64,000 nt of DNA from positions 1 to 64,000 of the forward strand of contig JAIELX010000077.1 in NCBI GenBank assembly GCA_019752635.1, read 5' to 3'. Position numbers and translations under genes: made by a program. Under the pieces are notes generated by a model, which ran no database searches, was not told the DNA's origin, and saw only the letters and a list, made by a program, of their open reading frames with translations. Shown in pieces: positions 25,326 to 35,145 of the stretch. The first letter of the stretch is position 1, and each line of letters starts with the position of its first letter. This DNA comes from Candidatus Obscuribacterales bacterium (lineage in GTDB: Bacteria; Cyanobacteriota; Vampirovibrionia; Obscuribacterales; Obscuribacteraceae).

Positions 25326-25418
25326 CATTGACGACTCACCCGCTTCACTGCGCATCTAGTAGACCAAGGTTATGAGCTAAAATGGCGCTGATGCGACGCA
25401 GTATCGAGAGGCGGTCCG

Positions 25419-27992
25419 ATGTACACTGATCCTGTCTGCTCAATGCAGGTAGAGCCAGTCTCGGCGGCTGGTTCTCATGAGTATGACGGCGTAACTTACT
25501 ATTTCTGCCACAAGCGCTGCCTTGAGCGGTTCAAATCCAATCCGCTGATGTACTTGGGCAAAACGACCGCCAAGGCCAAAACTTCTGACACTGACATCGA
25601 CTTCATCCCGGTCACCCTGATCAGTTCGCGATCCGGGGCCGAGACAACGGCCAAGCGCGACCCTGTCTGCAACATGATTGTTGAACCGCCAGCAGCAGGC
25701 TCCGTCCAACACGAAGGAGTCGAGTACTTCTTCTGCCATCCGCGGTGCCTCGAACGTTTCCGCTCCCACCCGACAGCGTACATTGGAACGGGAAGACAGC
25801 CAGTAATCCGCGGCGAGGAGCACCTATTCTGCCCCTCGCAACAGGACACTTCCGCAAGTCCTCACGACAGTCAAGGCGCCACCGGTGCCGCGTCGACAAG
25901 CGTCGCTCCTGCAGCCATGAAGTACATCTGCCCCATGGATCCGGAAGTGTCGTCGATCGGTCCGTCAGCCTGTCCTAAGTGCGGTATGGATCTGGAACCC
26001 GCCGAAATCTCGCTTACAGAGGACAATACCGAACTGAACGCGATGGCGAGCAGAATGAGGCTGGCAGCCGGGCTGACCGTGCCGCTTGTTCTGCTGGCGA
26101 TGGGACACATGATTACCGGACTGCATTGGTTGCCAGCCGGTAAGACGAACACAATCCTGCAAGGATTGCTGGCATCCCCCGTGGTGCTCTATTGCGGTAA
26201 CACGCTGCTGATTCGGGGCTGGCAGTCACTGTCGAACCGGTCGCTCAACATGTTCACGCTCATTGCCATCGGAGTCGGAGTTGCCTATCTTTACAGCATA
26301 GTAGCGGCGCTCACCGTTGCAGAGCCGCACCTGTACTTCGAGTCCGCTGCAGTGATTGTAACGCTGGTGCTGCTGGGGCAGACCCTGGAACTGCAGGCCA
26401 GATCGCACACGGGCGACGCCATTCGTTCATTGATGGAGTTAGCCCCGGCTACGGCAGTGAGAATAACTGACAACAAGGAAGATGAAGTTGCGTTAGCTGA
26501 TATCGACGTCGGCGACAAACTTCTTGTGCGCCCGGGATCCAAAATACCGGTGGACGGAACTTTAGTAGAAGGGAAGAGCACGGTGGATGAAGCCATGCTC
26601 ACCGGTGAAGCCGCACCGGTGGAGAAAGTCCCGGGCTCAGCGGTCACGGCCGGTACGGTGAACCAGTCCGGCAGTTTCACAATGACGGCACAACGAGTAG
26701 GCGCCGACACTCTCCTGGCGCAAATTGTTGCACAAGTAGCCCGGGCTCAGCGCAGTCGAGCCCCCGTGCAACAGCTGGCGGACTCGATCTCGGCTTTCTT
26801 TGTGCCGGCGGTGCTGTTGTGCGCAACAGCAACCTTCTTCGGCTGGTTAACCGCAGGACCGCTAGAAGCGTCGTTGCCGATGGCACTCACCAACGCCATT
26901 TGCGTACTGATAATCGCCTGCCCGTGCGCACTGGGGCTAGCAACGCCGATGTCCGTAATGGTCGCGGTAGGGCGCGGCGCTCAGGCAGGCGTACTGGTTC
27001 GCAACGCAGAGGCGCTGCAAGCGCTTGCAAAAGTGGATACGTTGGTTATCGACAAAACAGGAACACTAACCGAAGGATTGCCGGCAATCGTTTCAATTTC
27101 CCTCACAGGCAATCTGACCGAACAGCGATTGTTATCGCTAGCAGCCGCAGCTGAAACCGGCAGCGAACATCCGCTGGCAATCGCAGTGCGCAAACGAGCG
27201 GTGGAAGTCTCGGCACCGGAAGCCACGGGCAGCAACTTCCAAGCAACGCCCGGTCAAGGAGTTCGGGCTACCGTGGACGGCTTGGCTTTGGTGATAGGAA
27301 CAGAGAAGCAGTTACAACAAAACGGAATCCACCTGAGCGCTCAACAGTCAGAGGCGCTCACAGCGCTAAGACAGCCGGGTCATACCACGATGTTAGTGTC
27401 GGTCGAAGGCAAACTGGAAGCAATGATTGCGGCGATCGATTCAATAAAACCTTCTGCACGCCAAGCTTTGGCTAGCCTTCGTCAGTCGAACGTTCAGGTG
27501 GTAATGGCCAGCGGCGATCATGAACAAGCCGCTCGGTCCATCGCGCAAGAGCTTGGCATTGAGCGCGTCGAAGCAGGCTTATCGCCCGCGCAAAAGGCCG
27601 AATTAGTAACAGCACTTCGGCTGGAAAAGCGCGTGGTCGCAATGGCGGGCGACGGGATCAACGACGCACCCGCGCTAGCCGCAGCCGATGTAGGAATAGC
27701 GATGGGCAACGGCACGGACATTGCGATGGAGAGCGCAGGAATTGTATTGGTAAGAGGCGACCTGCAGGCGATAGTGCGGGCATGCAATCTGAGTCGCCAC
27801 ACCATGCGAAACATCCGCCAAAATCTTTTCTTGGCATTCACTTACAACGTACTAGCACTGCCGATTGCGGCCGGCTTGCTCTATCCAATCTCCGGACTGT
27901 TATTGCAACCCTGGATTGCCAGTGCGGCAATGAGCGCCAGCTCCGTTTCCGTGATAATCAATGCTTTACGGTTACGTACGCTCAAGCTCTAA
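25419..27992 (+). CDS. copA: copper-translocating P1B-type ATPase with two YHS domains
   Basis: This 857-residue protein begins with two YHS domains (DPVCSMQVEP...YYFCHKRCLERF and DPVCNMIVEP...FFCHPRCLERF) and a heavy-metal-binding segment (YICPMDPEV...CPKCGMDLEP). The P-type core follows, with TGEA, the metal motif CPCALGLATPM, phosphorylated Asp in DKTGTLTEG, SEHPLA and GDGINDAPAL. The last membrane helices carry YN and MSASS, the Cu(I)-type signature. It should export Cu(I) from the cytoplasm at the expense of ATP. No HMA (GMTCxxC) domain is present; the YHS domains stand in its place. The start has GAGAGG upstream. No CsoR or CueR-like regulator lies beside it. Confidence 0.93.
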   Translation: MYTDPVCSMQVEPVSAAGSHEYDGVTYYFCHKRCLERFKSNPLMYLGKTTAKAKTSDTDIDFIPVTLISSRSGAETTAKRDPVCNMIVEPPAAGSVQHEGVEYFFCHPRCLERFRSHPTAYIGTGRQPVIRGEEHLFCPSQQDTSASPHDSQGATGAASTSVAPAAMKYICPMDPEVSSIGPSACPKCGMDLEPAEISLTEDNTELNAMASRMRLAAGLTVPLVLLAMGHMITGLHWLPAGKTNTILQGLLASPVVLYCGNTLLIRGWQSLSNRSLNMFTLIAIGVGVAYLYSIVAALTVAEPHLYFESAAVIVTLVLLGQTLELQARSHTGDAIRSLMELAPATAVRITDNKEDEVALADIDVGDKLLVRPGSKIPVDGTLVEGKSTVDEAMLTGEAAPVEKVPGSAVTAGTVNQSGSFTMTAQRVGADTLLAQIVAQVARAQRSRAPVQQLADSISAFFVPAVLLCATATFFGWLTAGPLEASLPMALTNAICVLIIACPCALGLATPMSVMVAVGRGAQAGVLVRNAEALQALAKVDTLVIDKTGTLTEGLPAIVSISLTGNLTEQRLLSLAAAAETGSEHPLAIAVRKRAVEVSAPEATGSNFQATPGQGVRATVDGLALVIGTEKQLQQNGIHLSAQQSEALTALRQPGHTTMLVSVEGKLEAMIAAIDSIKPSARQALASLRQSNVQVVMASGDHEQAARSIAQELGIERVEAGLSPAQKAELVTALRLEKRVVAMAGDGINDAPALAAADVGIAMGNGTDIAMESAGIVLVRGDLQAIVRACNLSRHTMRNIRQNLFLAFTYNVLALPIAAGLLYPISGLLLQPWIASAAMSASSVSVIINALRLRTLKL

Positions 27993-28554
27993 CACTATGA
28001 ATGATGCCGAGTCGTGAACCGCAGTCATGGCCACGGAGCGAAGGCACTATTCATTTTTTTCTTGTATGAAAGTATCTATCCACGTTGCGTGAGCAGCGCC
28101 AATAGGTGAGCCTCCCAACAAGGCGTTCTTCACGTAGTCAAACTAGACGACAATGACATCCTGGTTCAATCAGCCTGGCATCACAAGGACATTACGGCTC
28201 GTGCATTCTGCGCTCATTTGCTGATAAAAGACTTGCCCCTCTCCTTTCTTTCATTGTTCTCCGCTGATCGCTAATGTCAATTTATTCGCTTTTGTAATTT
28301 CATCCTTCGAGCCGGCCCCGAACACTTTAAACTCAACCATCACCACCGCCCTGATTACAGCCCCTGCCGCATGATGCACTTCGGTGTGATCGGCGTTTGC
28401 TTGCGTTTGGGAGGGCTCATTGATCAGCTTCTGCTGTTACAAGATTGGCTTGTTATGCGGTTCGAACTAGATTCTTGATCAACGGCTCAACCCTGTGGCT
28501 GTCTCTAAGTGAGAGATGGTGACTCAGACCTGTCGAAAGAAAGGAACCATTACC
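27993..28554. other. intergenic, no gene seen
   Basis: 560 bases between copA and the LRR gene. AAAGGAA near 28540 is the ribosome site of the LRR gene. No terminator with paired arms and U-run was found after copA. Confidence 0.4.
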
Positions 28555-29448
28555 ATGCGCTTCGAATCGAAGAAAAAGTTGGCAGCGTACTTACGGGGGA
28601 ACCCGGGCCTGAGGACGCTTGTACTCGAGAAGTGCCCTGACCTAACGAGCCTGCCGGACCTGCCGAGCGCGTTGACCTACCTGAGGGTCGACAACTGCAC
28701 TAGCCTTACGAGCCTGCCCGACCTGCCGAGCACGTTGACCTCTCTGCTGGTCAAGAACTGCCCTGGTCTTACGTGCCTGCCCGAACTGCCAAGCACGTTG
28801 ACCTATCTGCTTGTCGACAACTGCCCTGGTCTTACGTGCCTGCCCTCGCTGCCGAGCGCGCTCACCTCCGGGCGGCTCGACGACTGCCCTGGCCTTATGT
28901 GCCTACCCGCGCTGCCAAGCACGTTGACCGATCTGCGGGTCTACTGCTGCGCTGGCCTTACGTGCCTGCCCTCGCTGCCGAGCACGTTGACCTATCTGCT
29001 TGTCGACAACTGCCCTGGCCTTACGTGCCTGCCCTCGCTGCCGAGCACGTTGACCGATCTGCTGGTCAAGAACGTCCCTGGTCTTACGAGTCTGCCCTCG
29101 CTGCCGAGCACGTCGACCTACCTGCGGGTCGACAACTGCTCTGGCCTTACGTGCCTGCCCTCGCTGCCGAGCAGGCTGAGCGCTCTGCTGGTAAACAACT
29201 GCCCTGGCCTTACGTGCCTGCCCTCGCTGCCGAGCGCGCTGACCTCTATGCGGGTCTCCGACTGCCATGGACTGACGAGCCTGCCCTCTCTGCCGAGCAC
29301 GTTGACCGATCTGCTTGTCTCGATCTGCCCTGGCCTGACGTGTCTTCCCGCTCTGCCGAGCACGTTGACCTATCTGCTTGTGGACAACTGCCCTGGCCTA
29401 ACGTGCCATGGTCTGAGAGTGGGGAAGCTTACCATCGAGATCAGGTAA
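28555..29448 (+). CDS. leucine-rich-repeat protein of 21-residue units
   Basis: The 297-residue product has a 32-residue N-terminal cap (MRFESKKKLAAYLRGNPGLR...) and then 12 consecutive 21-residue repeats with consensus LPSLPSTLTYLLVDNCPGLTC, ending in a short cap. The LPxLPxxLxxLxVxxC pattern resembles the bacterial LRR class of YopM/IpaH effectors, which has 20-22-residue units. No signal peptide and no E3-ligase or other effector domain are present. The ATG at 28555 is chosen (AAAGGAA eight bases upstream) although the frame opens at 28516. Such repeats bind proteins; no partner can be named. The repeat DNA is highly uniform, implying recent expansion. Confidence 0.7.
   Translation: MRFESKKKLAAYLRGNPGLRTLVLEKCPDLTSLPDLPSALTYLRVDNCTSLTSLPDLPSTLTSLLVKNCPGLTCLPELPSTLTYLLVDNCPGLTCLPSLPSALTSGRLDDCPGLMCLPALPSTLTDLRVYCCAGLTCLPSLPSTLTYLLVDNCPGLTCLPSLPSTLTDLLVKNVPGLTSLPSLPSTSTYLRVDNCSGLTCLPSLPSRLSALLVNNCPGLTCLPSLPSALTSMRVSDCHGLTSLPSLPSTLTDLLVSICPGLTCLPALPSTLTYLLVDNCPGLTCHGLRVGKLTIEIR
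28651..29406 (+). repeat. 12 tandem 63-bp repeats within the LRR gene
   Basis: Twelve 63-base units follow one another with no spacer. Phrases such as CTGCCGAGCACGTTGACC and AACTGCCCTGGCCTTACG recur almost unchanged. Because the unit is a multiple of three, several other frames are also open through the array; these are by-products. Confidence 0.9.
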
Positions 29449-30213
29449 AAAACACATATCCCATTGAACCAGTCCGGTTTAAGCATTTGGACTTGAGCCG
29501 GTCACACGCTCGAAAATATCCAATGGGGGAGTCCACTCCTGGTATCACCATCGCGGTTCGCGCAAGGGTGCGAGTTGAAAATAGCCACCACGGCACCCCG
29601 GTTTACAGAGGCTGGCACCGGAGAATGAGGCTGTAGCGCCTTTGACTAGCTGCATTAACAGAGCTGAAGCTCCTCTGCCCCCAGCGCGTACTTGCCATGA
29701 ATTGAACCCGAGAACGTCCGTCAATTAGCCTCTCCACGTATCTTTGCTTACACTAACCACGAGTCGCTCCACCAACACCAGCCATCTGTAATTCCAGCCG
29801 AATTTTCTCTAGCCTGAGCAGGTTCGGTTTTGATTATCCATACTGATTGCTCAGTAAGCGATTCGAAGATTTTGAGCCGGTACAAGACAGCTCGGACGCT
29901 GTAACTCTGCCATTGCGGTCTCCCAACTCCAATTGCAAAGTTTCACCACCATAGCCACAACGCACTTGCCTCGCGGCAGGGAGCGGTCAAACAGTGCCAA
30001 TCGGCTCTTATATGCCGGTTTCGGACACTTGCTCCATGCGAGCATTCCGGAATTGTGTCGCGGTCACTCTCCGCAGGGGCAAGCGCACATCATTTTTCGT
30101 TTAAGTCAACTGGCTGCCGTTCGACCACGAACGGTTGCCGCTTCGATACACCGCGCCTTGAGCGCACGCGGAAACGAAGCTTCCGCAATCGCAACAAGAG
30201 AGAGAAGTGAGAC
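29449..30213. other. intergenic, no gene seen
   Basis: About 765 bases without a convincing coding frame between the LRR gene and the SDR. The right end holds the SDR ribosome site (GAGAGAAGTGAGAC). One LRR-frame shadow ORF runs into it. Confidence 0.4.
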
Positions 30214-31179
30214 ATGAACACCTGGATTATCCTGACAGCCGCAGTTGCTGTCATCGGGGGTTTGGCCGGAACCCTCTACCTGCGCAAGCGTGCGCAGATC
30301 ATGGCCAAGTACAAGCGTCGACCGACTGTCGATCCCGTGCCCGCTCCCGTGGTGACTCCCGGTACGACCGGCGTAGCGACCAGGGACTTCGAAGGCAAGG
30401 TTGCCATCGTCACCGGTGGCGGTACCGGTCTCGGTCGCTGCATCGCCCTGGGGCTGGCCCGCCGTGGAGCCAAAGTCGTCGTGGCCAGCCGCAAGATCGA
30501 AAATCTGCAGACAGTCGCAGACGAAATCACCGCAGCCGGTGGCGAAGCGATGCCTTACGCCTTCGACGTACGAAACTACAACGAGGTCGAAGCGCTTCTG
30601 GCCAAGACCAAGGAGAAGTTCGGGCGAGTTGACATTCTGGTCAACAACGCGGCTGGCAACTTCTACATTCCTGCTGAGAATCTGACGCCAAACGGCTGGA
30701 ACGCCGTTGTCGGCATCGTACTCAACGGCACATGGTACTGCTCACACGTCGTCGGCAACGAAATGATCAAGCAACGCAACGGCCAAATCTTGAACATCGT
30801 CGCCAACTACGCCTGGAGCGGTCAGCCCGGTGTGGTGCACTCGTGCTCAGCCAAGGCCGGCGTGCTGGCTATGACGCGCACCCTTGCGGTGGAGTGGGGT
30901 GGCTACGGGCTGCGGGTCAACGCTTTCGCCCCCGGGGCAATGGTCACCGACAACGCGTCGGCGAACCTGAAGTACGACTCGCCCAACGCTCAGGAAATGA
31001 TCAAGAAGATCATTCCGGTCGGTCGGCTCACCTCGCCAGAGGAGATGGCTGAGACGGCTCTGTTCATGATGTCTCCCACAGCGGCCTACATGAACGGCGA
31101 AGTGCTCACCGCAGATGGTGGAGCGTGGTTGCCGCGCGGCTGGATGGACCTGGTCGACAAGGACGGCAAGCCGAAGTAA
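30214..31179 (+). CDS. membrane-anchored SDR, 2,4-dienoyl-CoA reductase-like
   Basis: This 321-residue protein has an N-terminal membrane helix (WIILTAAVAVIGGLAGTLYL) and a basic linker, then a short-chain dehydrogenase domain from about residue 58. The NADP(H) motif is TGGGTGLGR. NNAAGNF and the block NGWNAVVGIVLNGTWYCSH are typical of 2,4-dienoyl-CoA reductases, which also lack the usual YxxxK tyrosine; here the segment reads HSCSAKAGV. The predicted reaction is NADPH-dependent reduction of 2,4-dienoyl-CoA during breakdown of polyunsaturated fatty acids. The membrane anchor is not usual for the family. The gene stands alone and is followed by strong stem-loops; a dienoyl-CoA isomerase fusion lies at 40907. 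Confidence 0.82.
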   Translation: MNTWIILTAAVAVIGGLAGTLYLRKRAQIMAKYKRRPTVDPVPAPVVTPGTTGVATRDFEGKVAIVTGGGTGLGRCIALGLARRGAKVVVASRKIENLQTVADEITAAGGEAMPYAFDVRNYNEVEALLAKTKEKFGRVDILVNNAAGNFYIPAENLTPNGWNAVVGIVLNGTWYCSHVVGNEMIKQRNGQILNIVANYAWSGQPGVVHSCSAKAGVLAMTRTLAVEWGGYGLRVNAFAPGAMVTDNASANLKYDSPNAQEMIKKIIPVGRLTSPEEMAETALFMMSPTAAYMNGEVLTADGGAWLPRGWMDLVDKDGKPK

Positions 31180-31186
31180 CCCCGAA

Positions 31187-31209
31187 GCACGGGATTCACA
31201 ATCCCGTGC
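31187..31209 (+). terminator. stem-loop after the SDR gene
   Basis: GCACGGGATT pairs perfectly with AATCCCGTGC over three bases, 8 bases past the stop codon. It has no U-run but is backed by a second stem at 31225. Confidence 0.5.
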
Positions 31210-31224
31210 CGATTACCGGAAAGA

Positions 31225-31275
31225 GCGAATGAACCTGGACGCGTAAAAGTCCATTTCATTCGCCTTTCCATCTTT
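31225..31275 (+). terminator. Rho-independent terminator
   Basis: GCGAATGAA pairs with TTCATTCGC, with an inner stem TGGAC/GTCCA, followed by CTTTCCATCTTTTT. Confidence 0.75.
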
Positions 31276-31701
31276 TTCCCTCTCTTTTCGTCCTTTTTCG
31301 CACTTTTCTCGACCCGGAGTTTCCAAGTTGTCCGTATTGATAATTTTCCAGCCCGAAAAAGTATCGACACTGACAACCCGAAAACCAGCGCCGGGTTTAT
31401 GCGCCCTGGAAGGACTTAGATAACTACGGACACCACTTGATAACCGCCTCGTCCGTCACCGCGCTCAATATCTAACTATCACGCCTCGCGCAAGGCTCCT
31501 GAAAACCCTGTAAAACCGTTATCTATCAGATAAAACTCACGAACATGCACTTTGCATATAGAGCGCACTCTTCAGCGGCAATTCTAAAGTAACGGCCGTT
31601 CTTACTTCCCTTTCCAAATAGGTCTTCGCGCTTCCAGCACGATTCCACTCACTAAACCCTGGTCTACCTGCATTAGCAACGCAGAACAGGAGTCAACACA
31701 C
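31276..31701. other. intergenic, no gene seen
   Basis: About 425 AT-richer bases ahead of the DEAWH gene, likely carrying its promoter. I see no distinct operator or RNA element. Confidence 0.35.
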
Positions 31702-32319
31702 ATGTTTTGGAGAACCCCGAGCGCCTCGCGCGCTGCTGAACCAACATCAAACGAGTCCGCTGTAACGCCGAGAATTCCGGACGAGTACGCGGATCTGTGG
31801 GATCGTCTCTCAAGGTTCGAGATCGACGACCCCGACGCAGAATTCCCACTGTCAAAACGACTGGCTCAGGAGCAAGCATGGAAGCTTGACTATGCGCTGC
31901 GTGTGGTGGAGGAATATCGGCGCTTCATGTTCTTGTGCATGATCTCAGAGAAGATGTGCACCCCTTCCCTGGCGGTGGATGAGGCATGGCACCTCCACCT
32001 GATTTACACCAAGTCATATTGGGAAGGTCTCTGTCTGCGCACCCTCGGTCGGCTGATTCACCACGAGCCCGCCCAAGGCGGCACGGCTGATGAAGCCAAG
32101 TTTGAGGAGTTGTACATCACGACTCTGGAACTGTACTCGCGCGTCTTTGGTGACCCCCCGGAAGACATTTGGGGACGAAACAAGGGCAGGCGTCGCAAAC
32201 CCGCAGCGTGTGCCGCAATCAGAACAAAGCTATCTCCCGGTCCCCCTCCGGAAAACGAAAACGAGCTACTGCGTCAAATCGAGGCAGCGGCAAAGCGTCT
32301 CAAGCAGTTCGGTTCTTAA
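31702..32319 (+). CDS. DEAWH-motif protein (glycine-rich-domain-protein/DUF1399-like)
   Basis: This 205-residue soluble protein contains VDEAWHLHLIYTKSYWE at about residues 92-108, close to the DEVWHxHxLxTxxY pattern of the GRDP/DUF1399-like family. The conserved Asp, Glu and His residues suggest a metal or ligand site, but no activity is established. The N-terminus is low-complexity and the C-terminus Lys/Arg-rich with a Pro stretch. The next gene starts 47 bases later and encodes a TPM protein with a Ser/Gly/Cys-rich tail; the pair is probably co-transcribed. Start ATG at 31702; ACAGGAGTCAACACAC lies upstream. Confidence 0.6.
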   Translation: MFWRTPSASRAAEPTSNESAVTPRIPDEYADLWDRLSRFEIDDPDAEFPLSKRLAQEQAWKLDYALRVVEEYRRFMFLCMISEKMCTPSLAVDEAWHLHLIYTKSYWEGLCLRTLGRLIHHEPAQGGTADEAKFEELYITTLELYSRVFGDPPEDIWGRNKGRRRKPAACAAIRTKLSPGPPPENENELLRQIEAAAKRLKQFGS

Positions 32320-32366
32320 ACTCATCCGCGTCTGGACCCGCAACAACACCGGAGAATCAAAAGGGT

Positions 32367-34970
32367 ATGTCCCTCAAAACCGTATTGGGTAACTTTCTGG
32401 CAGTAGCAGCCGCCGTGCTCTTCCTCGCAAGCAGCGCGGATGCAGCCACGCCCTACAGGCCTTCATTCGACAAAGACAAGACTGTATATACCGACCCGGC
32501 GGCAGGCAGCAACGCAGCCCTGCCAGTGGACTTTAACGGTCTGTCCGACGATTTGGAGGCGGCGGGCAAGAAGCACAACGTCACCTACTACTTCGTCTTC
32601 ATCGAAGAGACTGACGAAAACTTTGATACCAAAACCAACTTCGCGCTTCCCGTGCTCAAACAAATTCTCAACCGTTGGTGGAGCGAGCCCGGATTTGATC
32701 GCGATCGTCATGTGCTGATTGTGCACGTGCGCAAGAAGGGCACTAAATTCGGTGGCAAAACCGCAGTAGAAGCGGGTCCAGCGCTGAAGAAAATGGGGCT
32801 GACCGGCTCTCGATTCGACCAGCGCAACGGACCAGTCATGACCGCCGTCTTCGACCACATGCGCAACAGCACGCCAAGCCACCGCAAGTTCGTGTTGGCA
32901 ATCTGCGAGAATTGCAATGACGACCTGACCAAGTACATCGCCTCGCAAACACCTCCGCAGCAGAGTAACCCACCATCCAGGGCCGCACCGCAACGTCCGA
33001 TTTCACAGCCGAGCAGCCGCAACGCACCGGATCTCGGCGTCCTATACCTGATCACGTTCGTGATGGTTGCAGGTGTCGGACTGGTCTTCTGGCTGGTAAT
33101 TGCCGGCAAGCATGCAGAAGCTCGCAAGGAACTGCGCAGTCGAATCAGCAAACGCGGACAGGAACTTCACAACGCTTCGATGGAGCTGATCGATTTCGTA
33201 AACACGCTCAAACCCGGAGCTCGCCCCGGCGATGCACAGGTGTTCACGGGAGAGACCGCCGCGGCACAGTCGAACATCGCCTCAAAGGTCACTGATGTTC
33301 GCGTAGCCATTGCGCTACTTGGACATTCCGTTGACTCAGCAGCAGCAGTCGACAACTGGTTTGTGCTCGATGTGACCCGCCGGAAGCTGGATGGATACGT
33401 CGCAGTAACATCGGCACTCGACGGCAAGAGCACCAAGTTTCCGCTCGGTTCGCAGCACTCCATCAGCGCCCTGACGCAAGCCCTCAGCCTCGATTCGCTC
33501 AAGGCCGCACGAGACAATCTTAATGCGCGGATGGCGGAAGCAGCAACTTATGCGAATGCAATCCAAGCACGTGTCGACCTCAAAGCGCGTTACCTACAAG
33601 CAGAACTGCCGCTCGGGCTGCTCGCAGCGGAAGACGCGAAACTCGACAAGACTGCCACGACGCTAAGCTCAGCATTAAGCACGGACCCGCTGAAGGCGCT
33701 CTGGGAGCAACGCCTCGCGTTCGAGCAACTCGGGCGATTCAACGCACAACTTGAAGCAGGGCTGCGCACCAAGGCACAACATTCCGCCCTTGAGGCCACC
33801 TTGACACAAATACGCACAGTGGCCGCTGCTGCCCGCCGAGTGAAGCTGGAGATGCATTATCCGGGCAAGCTTATCGGCACCGCAGACGTGACGCCGCGTA
33901 CAGTGGAGGTAATCTACCACAGTGAAGAAAACCCGGAGGCCTGGCTGCAACGTGCTTCCGAGCGCCTGACCGAGTCGCGCGCCGCTCTGTCCGAGGGCAA
34001 ACCTATTATCGCCGAGGAACTGGCAAGCAATGCCAATACATTGGTAGTGCAGTTCTCCACCGAACTGAAAGCGCTCAACAATGCGCGACTGACGGTCAAG
34101 CGCGAGGTGCCTGCAGCGGAAACTGCAATCGAACATCTCAAAGACCTAATCGACCAGGCGAGGCAGCGCGTCGATTCCACCGAGCCACTCTATCCGCATG
34201 AAGCGGACGCAATCGCTGAGGCCCGAGCGCTCGTCACTGCAGCCACCCTCGCTCACGCCGAGGCAATTTGCGCGCTGAACAACTGCGCGGAACAGTTCAT
34301 GGACCAGCGCTTTGGATTGGCTAAGACCAGTCTGGAGAGTTGCAAGCCTGCTTTCGAGCGCTGCACAGGAGCGTTGAGCGAACTGAAGCAGCTGGTGGAT
34401 CAGCTGGAGCGATTCAAGGAACACGCCACGCAAACCTCCTCGACCGCCGAACACATCCAGGCACAACTGGCAGTAGAGCTACCCAAGGGCACCACGGACG
34501 CCACCAGGGATTTACGCGCAACGGCAGCGACCTCGTTGGCCGCATTGACCGAGGTCATGGCGACACAACCCGTCAACTGGCGCGTTGCCGCAGGCCACGC
34601 ACAGGCAGTGGATCAGGCGCTGGTGAACCTGGGCGAAGGATTGAAGGCCGACAAGAAGAGCTACGGCGAGGCCATGGAAAAAGTCGAAAAGGCCCGCAAG
34701 CTTGGCTGCCCGTCCTCGAAGCGCAGCAGTGCGCAGGACGCCGCCGACTCCGGGAACTATAACTCGGTCGACGGTTTCCTTCTCGGCTACCTGGCCGGCA
34801 CCTACTCCTCCAGCAGCAGCAGCAGTTCCAGCAGCAGTTCCAGCAGCAGTTCCAGCAGCAGTGGCAGCAGTTGCAGCAGTGGCAGCAGCAGTTCCGGCAG
34901 CAGCTGCAGCTCGAGTAGCGGCAGCAGCTGTGGCAGCAGCTGTGGCGGCGGCGGGTGCGGCGGCTCCTAG
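32367..34970 (+). CDS. TPM-domain membrane protein with coiled-coil body and Ser/Gly/Cys tail
   Basis: The 867-residue product has a signal peptide (LAVAAAVLFLASSADA), then a TPM domain (TLP18.3/Psb32/MOLO-1 type, about 25-190) facing outward. A membrane helix lies near 230 (YLITFVMVAGVGLVFWLVIAG), followed by about 550 residues of long helices in the cytoplasm. The last 55 residues are almost only Ser, Gly and Cys (ending CGSSCGGGGCGGS). The start ATG at 32367 has AAAAGGGT; the frame is open 66 codons upstream into the preceding gene and is rejected there. The Cys-rich tail could bind metal or form disulphides. Together with the DEAWH gene it resembles other pairs with Gly/Cys tails, but its function is unknown. 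Confidence 0.75.
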   Translation: MSLKTVLGNFLAVAAAVLFLASSADAATPYRPSFDKDKTVYTDPAAGSNAALPVDFNGLSDDLEAAGKKHNVTYYFVFIEETDENFDTKTNFALPVLKQILNRWWSEPGFDRDRHVLIVHVRKKGTKFGGKTAVEAGPALKKMGLTGSRFDQRNGPVMTAVFDHMRNSTPSHRKFVLAICENCNDDLTKYIASQTPPQQSNPPSRAAPQRPISQPSSRNAPDLGVLYLITFVMVAGVGLVFWLVIAGKHAEARKELRSRISKRGQELHNASMELIDFVNTLKPGARPGDAQVFTGETAAAQSNIASKVTDVRVAIALLGHSVDSAAAVDNWFVLDVTRRKLDGYVAVTSALDGKSTKFPLGSQHSISALTQALSLDSLKAARDNLNARMAEAATYANAIQARVDLKARYLQAELPLGLLAAEDAKLDKTATTLSSALSTDPLKALWEQRLAFEQLGRFNAQLEAGLRTKAQHSALEATLTQIRTVAAAARRVKLEMHYPGKLIGTADVTPRTVEVIYHSEENPEAWLQRASERLTESRAALSEGKPIIAEELASNANTLVVQFSTELKALNNARLTVKREVPAAETAIEHLKDLIDQARQRVDSTEPLYPHEADAIAEARALVTAATLAHAEAICALNNCAEQFMDQRFGLAKTSLESCKPAFERCTGALSELKQLVDQLERFKEHATQTSSTAEHIQAQLAVELPKGTTDATRDLRATAATSLAALTEVMATQPVNWRVAAGHAQAVDQALVNLGEGLKADKKSYGEAMEKVEKARKLGCPSSKRSSAQDAADSGNYNSVDGFLLGYLAGTYSSSSSSSSSSSSSSSSSSSGSSCSSGSSSSGSSCSSSSGSSCGSSCGGGGCGGS
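34806..34967 (+). repeat. Ser/Gly/Cys low-complexity coding repeat
   Basis: Runs of AGC, TCC and GGC codons (for example CAGCAGCAGTTCCAGCAGC) encode the tail of the TPM protein. Slippage could change its length. Confidence 0.8.
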
Positions 34971-35082
34971 TTGCTGTAGGCGCTTAACGGTAGACAAATC
35001 CGCTTGCGGCGGTAAATGCGCCGGACGAAGCTACACTTCTACTGATGAAGGTCCGCCAAGGCGAACCTTCAAACTACGTTCC

Positions 35083-35112
35083 GGGGCGCAGGACAACGGT
35101 GTTCTGCGCCCC
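35083..35112 (+). terminator. stem-loop between TPM gene and small gene
   Basis: GGGGCGCAG pairs with CTGCGCCCC over a 12-base loop, 110 bases after the TPM gene and 34 bases before the next start. It could end the operon or attenuate the small gene. Confidence 0.5.
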
Positions 35113-35145
35113 TATCAACCTTCTTTGAAAGAAAGGTCAATTCTC

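Noticed and set aside
28773..29636. Open frames in other phases through the LRR array
   Set aside because: The 63-base repeat unit is divisible by three, so frames free of stops in one unit stay open through the array. They lack starts with ribosome sites.
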